Source: PALSA-1335 sp965231025 (lineage in GTDB: Bacteria; Patescibacteriota; Gracilibacteria; UBA1369). From it: 64,000 nt of DNA. Both the position numbers and the translations under genes were made by a program. The notes under the pieces were generated by a model, which did no database searches, had not been told where the DNA came from, and saw only the letters and a list, made by a program, of their open reading frames with translations. Location of the stretch: NCBI GenBank assembly GCA_965231025.1, contig OZ246407.1:558001-622000 (forward strand), in the 5' to 3' direction. Numbering within the stretch: the stretch's first letter is position 1; every line of letters starts with the position of its first letter. Shown piece by piece: positions 17,565 to 26,576 of this stretch.

Positions 17565-20042
17565 CTAGGTTATTGCCCCGATTCTACGCATAATCTCGTG
17601 ATCCACAAATTCACGGTCGCGACCATACTTCAAACGTGAAAGTTGTTTGAAGGCCTCGCCGGCTTCCATATCTCCCTTCTCAAGGTAAGGATTGACAGGA
17701 GTGATACTAAATGGTCTGCTCGGCTGTGTGTCGACGGAAAGTTTCATCACCGCCTTGAACTTATCGAGGTTGATGAGGTCCTGGTCGCTGAACACCGGAG
17801 CCATTTCTTTGGCCATATATTCGGCATCCTGGGCACCGATCTTGTAACACATCATGGTACCGACGTTACCGAACACGGCATCCTTCACCTTGGACTTTCC
17901 GTCCGCTCCCTCCAGCTGCCCGATATACTGGTGGGCAAGGTTCAGGCTCAGGCGGTACTTACGGGCTTCAGAGAGGATGGATTCAATGCTGTCGGTAATA
18001 TAGTTCTGGAATTCATCAATATAGAGGTAAAAGTCCCGGCGTTCCTCCTTCGGTATCCTCTGACGGCGCAGGGCTGCCATCTGGATCTTGGACACGATAA
18101 TAAGACCGATGAGCTTGGAGTTGATTTCACCGACCTCACCCTTGGAAAGGTTCATGAGGAGAATCTTGCCCTCCTGCATCACCTTCATAAAGTCAAAAGC
18201 CGACTTTGCCTGTCCGATGATGTTGCGCATCATCGAGTTCGTCACGAACTGACCGAATTTGGCCGCAAAGTACGGGATCATTTCCTGCTTTTCACGGGCG
18301 CCGGTCTTGGCCATCTGGTTTTCCCAGAATGAGCGGACAATCGGGTTCTTGACGTGCTGGACTTTCAAACGCTGGAAGTCGTCATCCGTGAACAGACGCA
18401 CAATATCGGTAAGCGCTCCGCCTTCCGGGTCGGACATGAGAGTCAAGCAGCCGTTACGGAAGTAGTCCTGAATGCGCGGGCCAAAGATCTCTTCATTAAA
18501 GAGTTTGATCATGATGTTCATGGCATCAAGGGCCACAAGCTCTTTCTCTTCCCAGCTTTCACCTTCGAGCATATTCAAACCCAACGGGCGTTCCAAATCC
18601 GCCGGATTAAAGTAAATGACGTCATCCGCACGGCTGCGCGGAATAAACGGAATAATATCGTCAATGAGGGATCCATGGGGATCAACAACCGCTATGCCGT
18701 TTCCTTTTTCCAGATCCTGACGGATCATCACCTGGAAAATGGAAGATTTACCGGTACCCGTCTGACCGATGACGTAAAAGTGGCGGAACCTGTCCTCGTT
18801 CTTCATCCTGATCTCCTTGGTCTCGCCGCGGTACGTATTGTGGCCGAGCAAGATGCCCTCCTTGGGAATATTGTGGGGAGGGGGAGCCACCTTATAGTTC
18901 TGCCAGGCGATATTCGGCGTTTTGTTGTAGCGGACGTTGGGAAGATGGAAAAGGGAAGCGAGCTCGTCGGAAGAAAGCACCATTTTTTTGCGCTTCAGTA
19001 TTTGCGGCCACGGACGCTTAAAATGCCGGTAAATAAAATGCTTCACCAGTTCTTTCTCCGAAGTGTGTTTGGTATAGGTAAACCCGTTGGCCGCCGGGGA
19101 GTTGTACTGGGCAAACGCGCTCTTGATGTTCTGCAAATTCGCCTTTGCTTCACGGTGGGTCGGGGATGCGGTGACGACACGGATGACGGTTTCATAACCG
19201 ATCTTTGAATTCTTCTCTTCAAGAGCCTTCACCTCTTCGTCGGTCAGCGGAGTAGTGCGCTCCGAAGGGGCGTGTTCCTTCGTCTCATTGATTTCCCCTT
19301 TGACGAAGAAATCAAACAGGGCAGCGATCCATGAAACGGGATTCCAGGACGCGTGACCTTTCCCCTTTTTCTGGTTGAAAATTTCCTTGGCCTCATGGCG
19401 CCCGTGCTCCTGCCATCCGTCTTTTTTCGGTTTTACCATGATCTGAATGGCCGCTCCGTCTTCCGCGCTCAGCTTGGAAAGAACGTTGGTCAGGTTGTTG
19501 ATCGGATCTGAATTCAGGTGATTGAAGTTTTTGATCGGAAACCAGTAGTCCTTGGTCAGCTGCATGTAGAGTCCTGCAAACTGCGAATCGGGTTTGAAAA
19601 TATTGTAATCCTGGACCTTTTCCACGTAGCAGTCAGGGTAAAAACCGGTGAGCTGCTTTTCCACCAGACTGATCAGCTCGCGCGGAACAACGACGTAAAA
19701 ATTTATTTCACCGTCGATCACGGCATATTCCATGGAGATAAAATCCTGACCGGTAAAATAATGTTTGACGCTCTTGGTATAAATACTGTGGAGCGAATCG
19801 AACATATGGCTGGCGACCCCCACCGCCTGTTTAAAATCGGCTCCGGTGGCCATGGATTGCTGTTCCCGCTCAACATCCTCCTTGGACTCCTTCTTGGGGA
19901 TCATGACTCTGAGGAAGACCATATTCAATGACCGTTCAAGATCGCTGTGATGGTGAACATACCATTTTACATACTTAAAAACCGCCCACACCGTCGCGAC
20001 GGTTCCGACCGCTATCAATAATGTCGTAAAAAAGTCTTCCAT
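17565..20042 (-). CDS. VirD4/TraG-like membrane-anchored ATPase (copy 1)
   Basis: I chose ATG 20042 (MEDFFTTLL), which puts a transmembrane helix at about residues 6-25; an alternative start 48 bases upstream would sit almost at the transcription start. A long N-terminal region of about 380 residues precedes a RecA-like motor with Walker A GQTGTGKSS (about 425-433), VVDPHGSLID, and Walker B YLYIDEFQNY followed by LSEARKYRLSLNLAHQY. This is the TraD/VirD4/HerA-type DNA-pumping architecture. It is clearly paralogous to the gene at 39302-41857. No relaxase or other type IV secretion gene is nearby. It could serve DNA uptake, transfer or cell-surface transport; that is open. Confidence 0.85.
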   Translation of the reverse strand: MEDFFTTLLIAVGTVATVWAVFKYVKWYVHHHSDLERSLNMVFLRVMIPKKESKEDVEREQQSMATGADFKQAVGVASHMFDSLHSIYTKSVKHYFTGQDFISMEYAVIDGEINFYVVVPRELISLVEKQLTGFYPDCYVEKVQDYNIFKPDSQFAGLYMQLTKDYWFPIKNFNHLNSDPINNLTNVLSKLSAEDGAAIQIMVKPKKDGWQEHGRHEAKEIFNQKKGKGHASWNPVSWIAALFDFFVKGEINETKEHAPSERTTPLTDEEVKALEEKNSKIGYETVIRVVTASPTHREAKANLQNIKSAFAQYNSPAANGFTYTKHTSEKELVKHFIYRHFKRPWPQILKRKKMVLSSDELASLFHLPNVRYNKTPNIAWQNYKVAPPPHNIPKEGILLGHNTYRGETKEIRMKNEDRFRHFYVIGQTGTGKSSIFQVMIRQDLEKGNGIAVVDPHGSLIDDIIPFIPRSRADDVIYFNPADLERPLGLNMLEGESWEEKELVALDAMNIMIKLFNEEIFGPRIQDYFRNGCLTLMSDPEGGALTDIVRLFTDDDFQRLKVQHVKNPIVRSFWENQMAKTGAREKQEMIPYFAAKFGQFVTNSMMRNIIGQAKSAFDFMKVMQEGKILLMNLSKGEVGEINSKLIGLIIVSKIQMAALRRQRIPKEERRDFYLYIDEFQNYITDSIESILSEARKYRLSLNLAHQYIGQLEGADGKSKVKDAVFGNVGTMMCYKIGAQDAEYMAKEMAPVFSDQDLINLDKFKAVMKLSVDTQPSRPFSITPVNPYLEKGDMEAGEAFKQLSRLKYGRDREFVDHEIMRRIGAIT

Positions 20043-20098
20043 ATGCCACACATGAGCAAAGCGAAGTGTGCCCCAAAAAACAGCTTGCACACAAATAA

Positions 20099-20104
20099 AT
20101 TATA
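20099..20104 (-). promoter_or_regulatory. -10 element upstream of VirD4-like gene
   Basis: The minus strand has a perfect TATAAT about 57 bases upstream of the chosen start, with no clear -35. Transcription would start near 20092, which argues for the downstream ATG at 20042. Confidence 0.5.
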
Positions 20105-20160
20105 CACCAAAAAGACCCAAAATGGAATGCGCGGAGAGAACGTCAGAAAGGGGCGACGCC

Positions 20161-21933
20161 CTATTTCTTGGGCAGATCGATCCTCACATGCATCTCCGCC
20201 ACCTGCGCGTCCGGCATTTCCGACGGTGCGTTGAGCATGAGGTCCTTGGCTTTCTGATCCTTTGGGAAGGCCATCACCTCGCGGATATTCGGTTCGTCCT
20301 GGAACAGCATCATAATACGGTCAATGCCCGGCGCTATCCCCCCGTGTGGCGGAGCCCCGTACTCAAACGCATTCAGTAAATGACCGAAACGGCGCTGAGC
20401 GTCCTCAGGCGTAAAGCCGAGCACTTCGAACACGCGGTTCTGCAGTTTAGGTTCGTGGATTCTTATGCTTCCTCCGGCCAGTTCGTAGCCGTTCAACACC
20501 AGGTCGTAGTGACGGCCCTTGGCTTTTCCCGGATCAGTAAACACCAGATCATAATCCTGGGCCTGCACCGTGGTGAAAGGATGGTGGCTGGATTCAAACC
20601 GTTGCGTCTGGTCATCCCACTCAAAAAGAGGGAAGTCATAGACCCACAGATAGGCAAATTTGTCCTTGTCGCGCAAACCGAACTTATCGGCACACGCCAA
20701 ACGGACCTGCCCCAGACTGTTACAGGCTACATTAAAGCCGTCCGCCCCGAAGAAAATGATGTCACCGGTTTTGGCTCCGGTCTTTTCATAAATCGCCTTC
20801 AGTTCATCCTCTTTCATGAATTTAAGGAAGGGGGATTTGGGACCTTCTTCGGCCATTTGGATATAGGCCAGACCTTTCGCTTTCGTTGAACGTGCGATTT
20901 CCGTGAACTCATCGATCTCCTTCCGGGTGAACGTATTTCCGCCTTCGACCCTCAAAGCTTTGACAACTCCGCCATTTTTGAGAGCGGAAGTGAAAACCTG
21001 AAAACCGCAGTTCCTGACCTCCTCGCTCACATCCACGATTTTCATTTCAAAGCGGAGGTCGGGCTTGTCCGAACCGTAACTGGACATGGCCTCCTGCCAG
21101 GAAATTCTCTTAAAAGGTTTCCAGACAATTTTTTTATGAGGAACAAGCTCTTCCGTCAGTTTGATCATCAGGTCCTCCGTCAATCCCATAACATCCGTTT
21201 CATCCACAAAGGACATCTCGATATCCAGTTGCGTAAACTCCGGCTGGCGGTCGCCGCGCTGGTCTTCGTCGCGGAAACAGCGGGCAATCTGAAAGTAACG
21301 GTCCATACCCGCGACCATCAGCAACTGCTTCAGCTGCTGCGGAGACTGTGGAAGCACAAAGAATTTCCCCGGATACAAACGCGAAGGCACAAGATACTCG
21401 CGGCTCCCTTCGGGTGTCCCCTTAATAAGGATAGGCGTTTCAATTTCAACAAAATTCCGCTCGTCCATATAGTCGCGGATCATCTTGATCATCCTGTGAC
21501 GCATGATCAGGTTGTTCTTCATGCGCTGACGGCGGATGTCCAGATAACGGTACTTCAAACGCAACTCCTCATTGACCTCTTTGTCCTGATCAATTTCAAA
21601 AGGGGTCGTCTTTGCGCGGTTGAGAATTTCGAACTTACTGATCAATACTTCAACCTCACCGGTCATCATTTTTGGATTCTTCATCCCGTCCGGACGGAGG
21701 CGAACTTTTCCCGTCACGCACACGACATATTCACTGCGGACCTCATCGGCCAGTTTGTGAGCGTCGGGAAAATCATTCGGATCGGTGACGATCTGGGTTA
21801 AACCGTAGCGGTCGCGCAGGTCGATGAAAATCAGCCCGCCATGGTCGCGGCGGCTGTTGACCCATCCGCAGAGGGTAACCTCCTTGCCGACAAAGGACGC
21901 GTTGGGTTCATTACAGGTATGAGTGCGTAACAT
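20161..21933 (-). CDS. aspS: Aspartyl-tRNA synthetase
   Basis: This is a class II synthetase charging tRNA-Asp (and perhaps tRNA-Asn). At 590 residues it is bacterial-type. Visible are the N-terminal OB anticodon-binding domain (CGWVNSRRDHGGLIFIDLRD), motif 2 FRDEDQRGDRQPEFTQLDIE at about 220, the GAD insert of bacterial AspRS at about 290-420, and motif 3 GIAPGIDRIMML at about 536. It ends HVRIDLPKK. Whether it also makes Asp-tRNA-Asn cannot be told from this window. It sits between dnaE and the VirD4-like gene on the same strand with its own promoter. Confidence 0.97.
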   Translation of the reverse strand: MLRTHTCNEPNASFVGKEVTLCGWVNSRRDHGGLIFIDLRDRYGLTQIVTDPNDFPDAHKLADEVRSEYVVCVTGKVRLRPDGMKNPKMMTGEVEVLISKFEILNRAKTTPFEIDQDKEVNEELRLKYRYLDIRRQRMKNNLIMRHRMIKMIRDYMDERNFVEIETPILIKGTPEGSREYLVPSRLYPGKFFVLPQSPQQLKQLLMVAGMDRYFQIARCFRDEDQRGDRQPEFTQLDIEMSFVDETDVMGLTEDLMIKLTEELVPHKKIVWKPFKRISWQEAMSSYGSDKPDLRFEMKIVDVSEEVRNCGFQVFTSALKNGGVVKALRVEGGNTFTRKEIDEFTEIARSTKAKGLAYIQMAEEGPKSPFLKFMKEDELKAIYEKTGAKTGDIIFFGADGFNVACNSLGQVRLACADKFGLRDKDKFAYLWVYDFPLFEWDDQTQRFESSHHPFTTVQAQDYDLVFTDPGKAKGRHYDLVLNGYELAGGSIRIHEPKLQNRVFEVLGFTPEDAQRRFGHLLNAFEYGAPPHGGIAPGIDRIMMLFQDEPNIREVMAFPKDQKAKDLMLNAPSEMPDAQVAEMHVRIDLPKK

Positions 21934-21986
21934 AATAAGAGAAAGAGAAGGAAAAGAGAAAAGCAGCGATCAAAGCTGCAAAGGGG

Positions 21987-22015
21987 ATTGTACGTTCAAA
22001 AAGGGCAGAAATCAA
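21987..22015 (-). promoter_or_regulatory. aspS promoter
   Basis: On the minus strand TTGATT (22015-22010), a 17-base spacer and TACAAT (21992-21987) precede aspS. A short GCAGC/GCTGC hairpin (21963-21979) lies just downstream in the leader. Confidence 0.6.
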
Positions 22016-22028
22016 TGGAACCATCGGC

Positions 22029-25000
22029 TTAACCGGCCGCCAGCATCGATCTCAGTTGGGCCTGCAAATCATCGGTAACGGTAATACCGAAGGGCAGTTT
22101 CATCTTTTTGGTTTCGGAACCTACCCTGAGATGCAATTCCACCCTGCGTTCACCCGGGTTGAGGGTGAGAAGAGTCCTGATCTCCTCCATGATCTTCATA
22201 TCTATCTGAGCCGGGATTTCAATGACAAAAGGATTTTCGCGCCAGTCGTCGGTCTTTGCCGGAGGTGGGGGAGGACCAAAATCCTCATCCAGAGGATCGT
22301 GCTGGACCTGGGCCTCAAGGACTTTTTGCTTCCGGACAATCTTTTCCTTGGGATCAAAAAGTCCCTCGGCCTGGGCGTTCCGGATCATGCTGTCCAGGGA
22401 AACGGGGGTGACGCTGTTCACCGAAAACTGAAAAACATCCCTGCGGAGGTCCAGTCGCCCTTCCATAATAAAGAGACTGTCATCCTTGAGAATCGTCTGA
22501 TATTTCGAAAAAACCTTGGGGAAGATGGCTATCTCTATGCGGCCGGTCGGGTCTTCAAGCCCGGCGTACGCCATATAGCTGCCCGCTTTGGTAAAAACCC
22601 GCTTCATCTGCGTAATAAGCCCGCCGAGTTTGACGGTCTTCCCGATATTCCTTTTGGTCAGGCTGTCGATGAGCGTCACTTTCTTGGAGAGATACCTACG
22701 GAGGCCCTTGAGCGGATGGCCCGAAACGTACAAACCAAGGTACTCCTTTTCCCAGGTCAGTCTCTCCATGTTGGTTGCCGGCGGAGCTTCCTTGAGATCA
22801 AAAGAGATCTTATTGTCCGGTGAATCCGTCATCATGCCAAAGATATCCGTCTGCCCCTGGGCGTTGACCTCCTGGGAATATTTGGAAAACTTGGAAAGTT
22901 CGTCGTAGCTCAGTGCCAGAACCTTGCGGTCGCCAAACTCATCCAGCGCGCCGGAATAGGCCAGTGCCTCTAGAGTTTTTTTATTCAGGAGTTTGCTTGG
23001 CACACGCCTGAGCAGGTCTTCGAGCGTGGCAAATCTTCCCTGCTTGCGGACATTCAGGATCTCTTCCACCGTTCCTCCGCCCAATCCTTTGATGGCGCCA
23101 AGCCCGAAGCGGATAGTCTTTTCATCGACGACGGTAAAATTCAAGAAAGACTCATTGATGGACGGAGAAAGCACGGCGATCCCCATCTCGTTACACTCAT
23201 TGATCTCCAGGATGATACGGTCGGTGTTGTCGGCGTCCGCGGAGAGCAGGGAAGCCATGAACTCCGGAGGATAATGAGCCTTTAGATACGCCGTCTGGTA
23301 GGAAATCATGGCGTAGCAGGCGGCATGGGCCTTGTTGAAACCGTAACCGGCGAAAGGTTCAATCACCTTTTCAAAAACTTCAACCGCAAACTTCTCCTGA
23401 TGACCTTTGGCCACCGCCCCCTTTACCAGTTTTTCTTTTTGTTCCTTGAGCAGGGCAGGATTTTTTTTACCCACCGCTTTACGGAGAATGTCAGCCTCTC
23501 CAAGACTGAAACCCGCAAAATCACGGGCGAGCTGTAAAATCTGTTCCTGATAAATGGCGACGCCGTTCGTCTCCTTGAGAATACTTTCAAACGACGCATG
23601 AAGGTACCTGATGGTATCCGGGTGGTGCTTTCCCTTTATATATTGGGGAATCCATTCCATAGGACCGGGTCGGTACAACGAAATCATGGCGATGATGTCT
23701 TCAAAACGGGTCGGTTTCAGTTCTTTGATGTATCGGCGCATGCCCGCAGATTCAAGCTGGAACACGCCGGTGGTATCACCTTTTTGCAGCAGTTCAAAAG
23801 CCTTGGCGTCGTCCATGGGGATCTCTTCCAATTTCAATTCCAGATTGTGGATCGATTTTAAAAGAATGAGAATGCCCTGAATGATCGTCAGGTTCTTCAG
23901 TCCAAGAAAATCCATCTTCAGAAGCCCGATCTCTTCGATCGGCTTCATGGAATACTGGGTGATGATTTCTTCGCCTCCACCGGTGGAGCGTTGTAATGGA
24001 GTGTAATTCACGAGAGGTTTTTCCGACATCACCACGGCCGAAGCATGGGTTCCGGCGTGACGCACAGACCCCTCAAGTTTCACGGCATTATCCAAAAGAG
24101 CTTTTGCTCTCGGGTCCGACCGGTAAAGATTCTTCAGTTCAGGATCTTCGTCAATGGACTGCTGCAAAGGAATATGTCGTCCCTGAAGCGGAGGCGGCAC
24201 CAGTTTCGCGATTTTATCGACATCGGCATATGGATAGCCCATGGCCCTCCCCACATCACGGACCGCCGCGCGCGCCGCCATGGTTCCAAAGGTGATAATC
24301 TGGGCGACGCACTCACGCCCGTACTTTTCCGTAACATAGGCGAGAACCTCATTGCGGCGGGTGTCCGCAAAGTCGATATCGATATCGGGCATGCTCACGC
24401 GTTCCGGATTCAAAAAGCGTTCAAAGATCAGCCCATACCTCAAAGGATCAAGCTGGGTGATATTCAAAGTATAGGTAATCAGAGAACCTGCCGCTGAACC
24501 GCGGCCGGGCCCCACGGTGATCCCCATTTCTTTGGCGTGCCTTACAAAATCCCAGACAATCAAAAAATAGTCGTCAAAACCCATGCGGTGAACCACATCA
24601 AGCTCATAATCCAACTGTTTCAACGCGTGTTCGGGAGTCGGATCCCCATATTTCTTTTTCAAACCCTCTTCGCAGAGCTTCCGTAAATACGTCGCAGCGG
24701 TTTCATTCCCCGGAGTCTTAAAAATAGGGATGAGGTTTTTACCAAAATCGATGTCAATGTTGCACCGTTCGGCGATCTTAAGCGTATTTTCAAGAGCCTC
24801 AGGGACATGCCTGAAACTTTCAGCCATCTCATCAGCGGACCGCAAAGAAAAATCCCCCTGGAACTTCATGCGCCCTTCCTCTCCAAGTGTCGATTGGGTC
24901 TGTATGCATAAAAGTATATCCTGAGAGGTTGAATCATCGCCGCGGACGTAGTGGGAATCCTGCGTCGCCACCAGGGGGGCACCGGTTATCTTCGAGAGCT

Positions 25001-25574
25001 CAATCAACCGGTCATTCAAAACCTTTTGTTCATCAATAAACGGATGATCCTGAAGCTCAAGATAGAAGTTCTCCTTTCCAAAGATATCCTGATAGCGCTC
25101 AATCACCTCAATCTGCTTCTTCTCATCGCCTTGGGCCACGGCCTGGGCCACCTCACCCGCCAGACATGAACTCAACGCGATGATACCTTTACTGTGGGCT
25201 TTCATGAGTCCATGGTCCATACGCGGTTTATAATAGAACCCCTCGATGTGGGCCTGGCTCACGAGCTTCATCAAGTTCATATATCCCTCGGTTGAAGTCG
25301 CGAGCAAAACCAGGTGGTATGGCTTGTTTTCGCTGCCCGGAGTACGGTCAAAACGTGATCCGGGAGCCACATATACCTCACAACCGATGATGGGTTTGAT
25401 GCCTTCCGCTTTCGCTGCCTTATAAAACTCGATCGCCCCATATAACACTCCATGGTCGGTCATGGCGACCGCCGGCATGCCCATCTCCTTGGCACGCTGA
25501 ACAATGGATTTTGGCGTACCAAAACCGTCTAAAAGACTATAATGCGAATGGACGTGTAAATGGACGAAGGACAT
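22029..25574 (-). CDS. dnaE: DNA polymerase III alpha subunit
   Basis: This is the replicative polymerase catalytic subunit, 1181 residues. The N-terminal PHP domain starts HLHVHSHYSLLDG. The palm carries PDIDIDFAD (about 398-406). Finger and helix-hairpin-helix regions follow, then an OB-fold near 990-1070. I chose ATG 25574 (MSFVHLHVH); the longer reading from 25619 runs into tRNA-Leu and is not real. The start codon is only 15 bases after the tRNA 3' end, so the tRNA and dnaE are probably cut from one transcript. The C-terminus is a short beta domain ending QAQLRSMLAAG. Confidence 0.97.
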   Translation of the reverse strand: MSFVHLHVHSHYSLLDGFGTPKSIVQRAKEMGMPAVAMTDHGVLYGAIEFYKAAKAEGIKPIIGCEVYVAPGSRFDRTPGSENKPYHLVLLATSTEGYMNLMKLVSQAHIEGFYYKPRMDHGLMKAHSKGIIALSSCLAGEVAQAVAQGDEKKQIEVIERYQDIFGKENFYLELQDHPFIDEQKVLNDRLIELSKITGAPLVATQDSHYVRGDDSTSQDILLCIQTQSTLGEEGRMKFQGDFSLRSADEMAESFRHVPEALENTLKIAERCNIDIDFGKNLIPIFKTPGNETAATYLRKLCEEGLKKKYGDPTPEHALKQLDYELDVVHRMGFDDYFLIVWDFVRHAKEMGITVGPGRGSAAGSLITYTLNITQLDPLRYGLIFERFLNPERVSMPDIDIDFADTRRNEVLAYVTEKYGRECVAQIITFGTMAARAAVRDVGRAMGYPYADVDKIAKLVPPPLQGRHIPLQQSIDEDPELKNLYRSDPRAKALLDNAVKLEGSVRHAGTHASAVVMSEKPLVNYTPLQRSTGGGEEIITQYSMKPIEEIGLLKMDFLGLKNLTIIQGILILLKSIHNLELKLEEIPMDDAKAFELLQKGDTTGVFQLESAGMRRYIKELKPTRFEDIIAMISLYRPGPMEWIPQYIKGKHHPDTIRYLHASFESILKETNGVAIYQEQILQLARDFAGFSLGEADILRKAVGKKNPALLKEQKEKLVKGAVAKGHQEKFAVEVFEKVIEPFAGYGFNKAHAACYAMISYQTAYLKAHYPPEFMASLLSADADNTDRIILEINECNEMGIAVLSPSINESFLNFTVVDEKTIRFGLGAIKGLGGGTVEEILNVRKQGRFATLEDLLRRVPSKLLNKKTLEALAYSGALDEFGDRKVLALSYDELSKFSKYSQEVNAQGQTDIFGMMTDSPDNKISFDLKEAPPATNMERLTWEKEYLGLYVSGHPLKGLRRYLSKKVTLIDSLTKRNIGKTVKLGGLITQMKRVFTKAGSYMAYAGLEDPTGRIEIAIFPKVFSKYQTILKDDSLFIMEGRLDLRRDVFQFSVNSVTPVSLDSMIRNAQAEGLFDPKEKIVRKQKVLEAQVQHDPLDEDFGPPPPPAKTDDWRENPFVIEIPAQIDMKIMEEIRTLLTLNPGERRVELHLRVGSETKKMKLPFGITVTDDLQAQLRSMLAAG

Positions 25575-25589
25575 GAAATTTCTTATAAA

Positions 25590-25675
25590 TGGTGCCGGGG
25601 AGAGGACTTGAACCTCCAAGCCTTTTGGGCGTCAGGTCCTAAACCTGATGCGTCTGCCAGTTTCGCCACCCCGGC
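25590..25675 (-). tRNA. tRNA-Leu (anticodon TAG)
   Basis: An 86-base class II cloverleaf with a long variable arm, acceptor GCCGGGG/CCCCGGC, anticodon stem TCAGG/CCTGA around TTTAGGA, and encoded CCA. There is no intron. A LAGLIDADG gene stops 4 bases upstream and dnaE starts 15 bases downstream. Confidence 0.97.
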
Positions 25676-25679
25676 TCAA

Positions 25680-26300
25680 TCAAATAATATACTTTTGTGC
25701 AACGAGAAATTTACGCTCAAGTTTCATTGTACCAGAATTATATATTGCTTTAAGGAGCTTTTTAGATTCAACCTTACCATAAGCAATTGAAAACATATTT
25801 CCATTTTTCGTTATATAACCTTTGAGATTAGCAAGTTTCGTTACGTCTTGTATCCATTCAACAAAAATCTTACTTGCAGAATAAAATCGCACCTTGAGCT
25901 GAAGATACTGACTTTCAATGTGTTTGTATTCATTGATATTCCCATCGCCATCAAGACAACCTCTGAGGAAATCATAAAAAAATTCAGGAGGTACATCAAT
26001 AGGGCCAAGAGTTTTAGATTTATTTGGTGTTAACCCAATAGCAATCAAAAAGTCATAAAAGCTAACATCACTAAACTGTACAACAAAATATTTCTTTTCC
26101 GTTGAATAGCCACGAGCTTTTCTGCCAATTTTATTGGTTAAATTAAGCGCTTCTCTAAATTTTTCAGCTAAATCCAGATCTTTAGTCGTAAAATTAATAT
26201 GCCTCCCATCAGGGGAAAGATTACCATCAGTGGCAATCAAACCTATTGCATAGGCAAAATTCGGATTCCAGTCTATTTTTACTTTAGAAAGAGCTCTCAT
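25680..26300 (-). CDS. Free-standing LAGLIDADG-type homing endonuclease
   Basis: Two LAGLIDADG helices are visible: AIGLIATDG near the N-terminus and LRGCLDGDG in the middle, each with its metal-binding Asp. The length of about 206 residues fits a single-chain two-motif enzyme. I chose ATG 26300 (MRALSKVKI); the longer reading adds a hydrophobic stretch that looks like non-coding AT-rich sequence. Base composition is far more AT-rich than every neighbour, with A/T-ending codons, so it was probably acquired horizontally. It ends 4 bases from tRNA-Leu, a typical insertion neighbourhood for such elements. No intron or intein context is visible, so it may be a remnant or a domesticated transcription-factor-like copy. 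Confidence 0.75.
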   Translation of the reverse strand: MRALSKVKIDWNPNFAYAIGLIATDGNLSPDGRHINFTTKDLDLAEKFREALNLTNKIGRKARGYSTEKKYFVVQFSDVSFYDFLIAIGLTPNKSKTLGPIDVPPEFFYDFLRGCLDGDGNINEYKHIESQYLQLKVRFYSASKIFVEWIQDVTKLANLKGYITKNGNMFSIAYGKVESKKLLKAIYNSGTMKLERKFLVAQKYII

Positions 26301-26391
26301 CTCTATAAGCTTAATAGGCTCAATTACCCATGTCCAGCATAGAACATACAATATGCATAAAATGAGATAAAAAGGCCATAGCAAACAGGAA

Positions 26392-26453
26392 ATTGCACTT
26401 CATTACAGATATTTTAAGAAATAACATTGACAAGATAGAAATATTAGTGCAAT
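26392..26453. repeat. Inverted repeat in the AT-rich flank of the endonuclease gene
   Basis: ATTGCACT (26392-26399) and AGTGCAAT (26446-26453) are inverted copies 46 bases apart, upstream of the endonuclease gene. They may mark the border of the acquired segment or a binding site. The rest of 26301-26506 is AT-rich with no gene I can support. Confidence 0.3.
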
Positions 26454-26506
26454 ATTTGCGCCATTATATATAAGATACAAGGTTGCGTAGAGATCAAATT
26501 TCTTTC

Positions 26507-26535
26507 TTGACACTAAAAATATTTAAGCCTAATCT
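26507..26535 (+). promoter_or_regulatory. Promoter of sigma4-HARE gene 1
   Basis: A perfect -35 TTGACA (26507-26512), a 17-base spacer and TAATCT, which keeps the three most conserved -10 bases. The start codon is 42 bases downstream. Confidence 0.5.
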
Positions 26536-26576
26536 CTCAATAGTCACTGCGAAAAAATCACTTTACACCGCTTGTT

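Noticed and set aside
25575..25619. Upstream extension of dnaE
   Set aside because: The extra 15 codons lie inside tRNA-Leu. The family start is MSFVHLHVH at 25574.
25590..25675. tRNA-Leu as host of an intron encoding the LAGLIDADG protein
   Set aside because: The cloverleaf is contiguous and complete; the endonuclease gene lies outside it.
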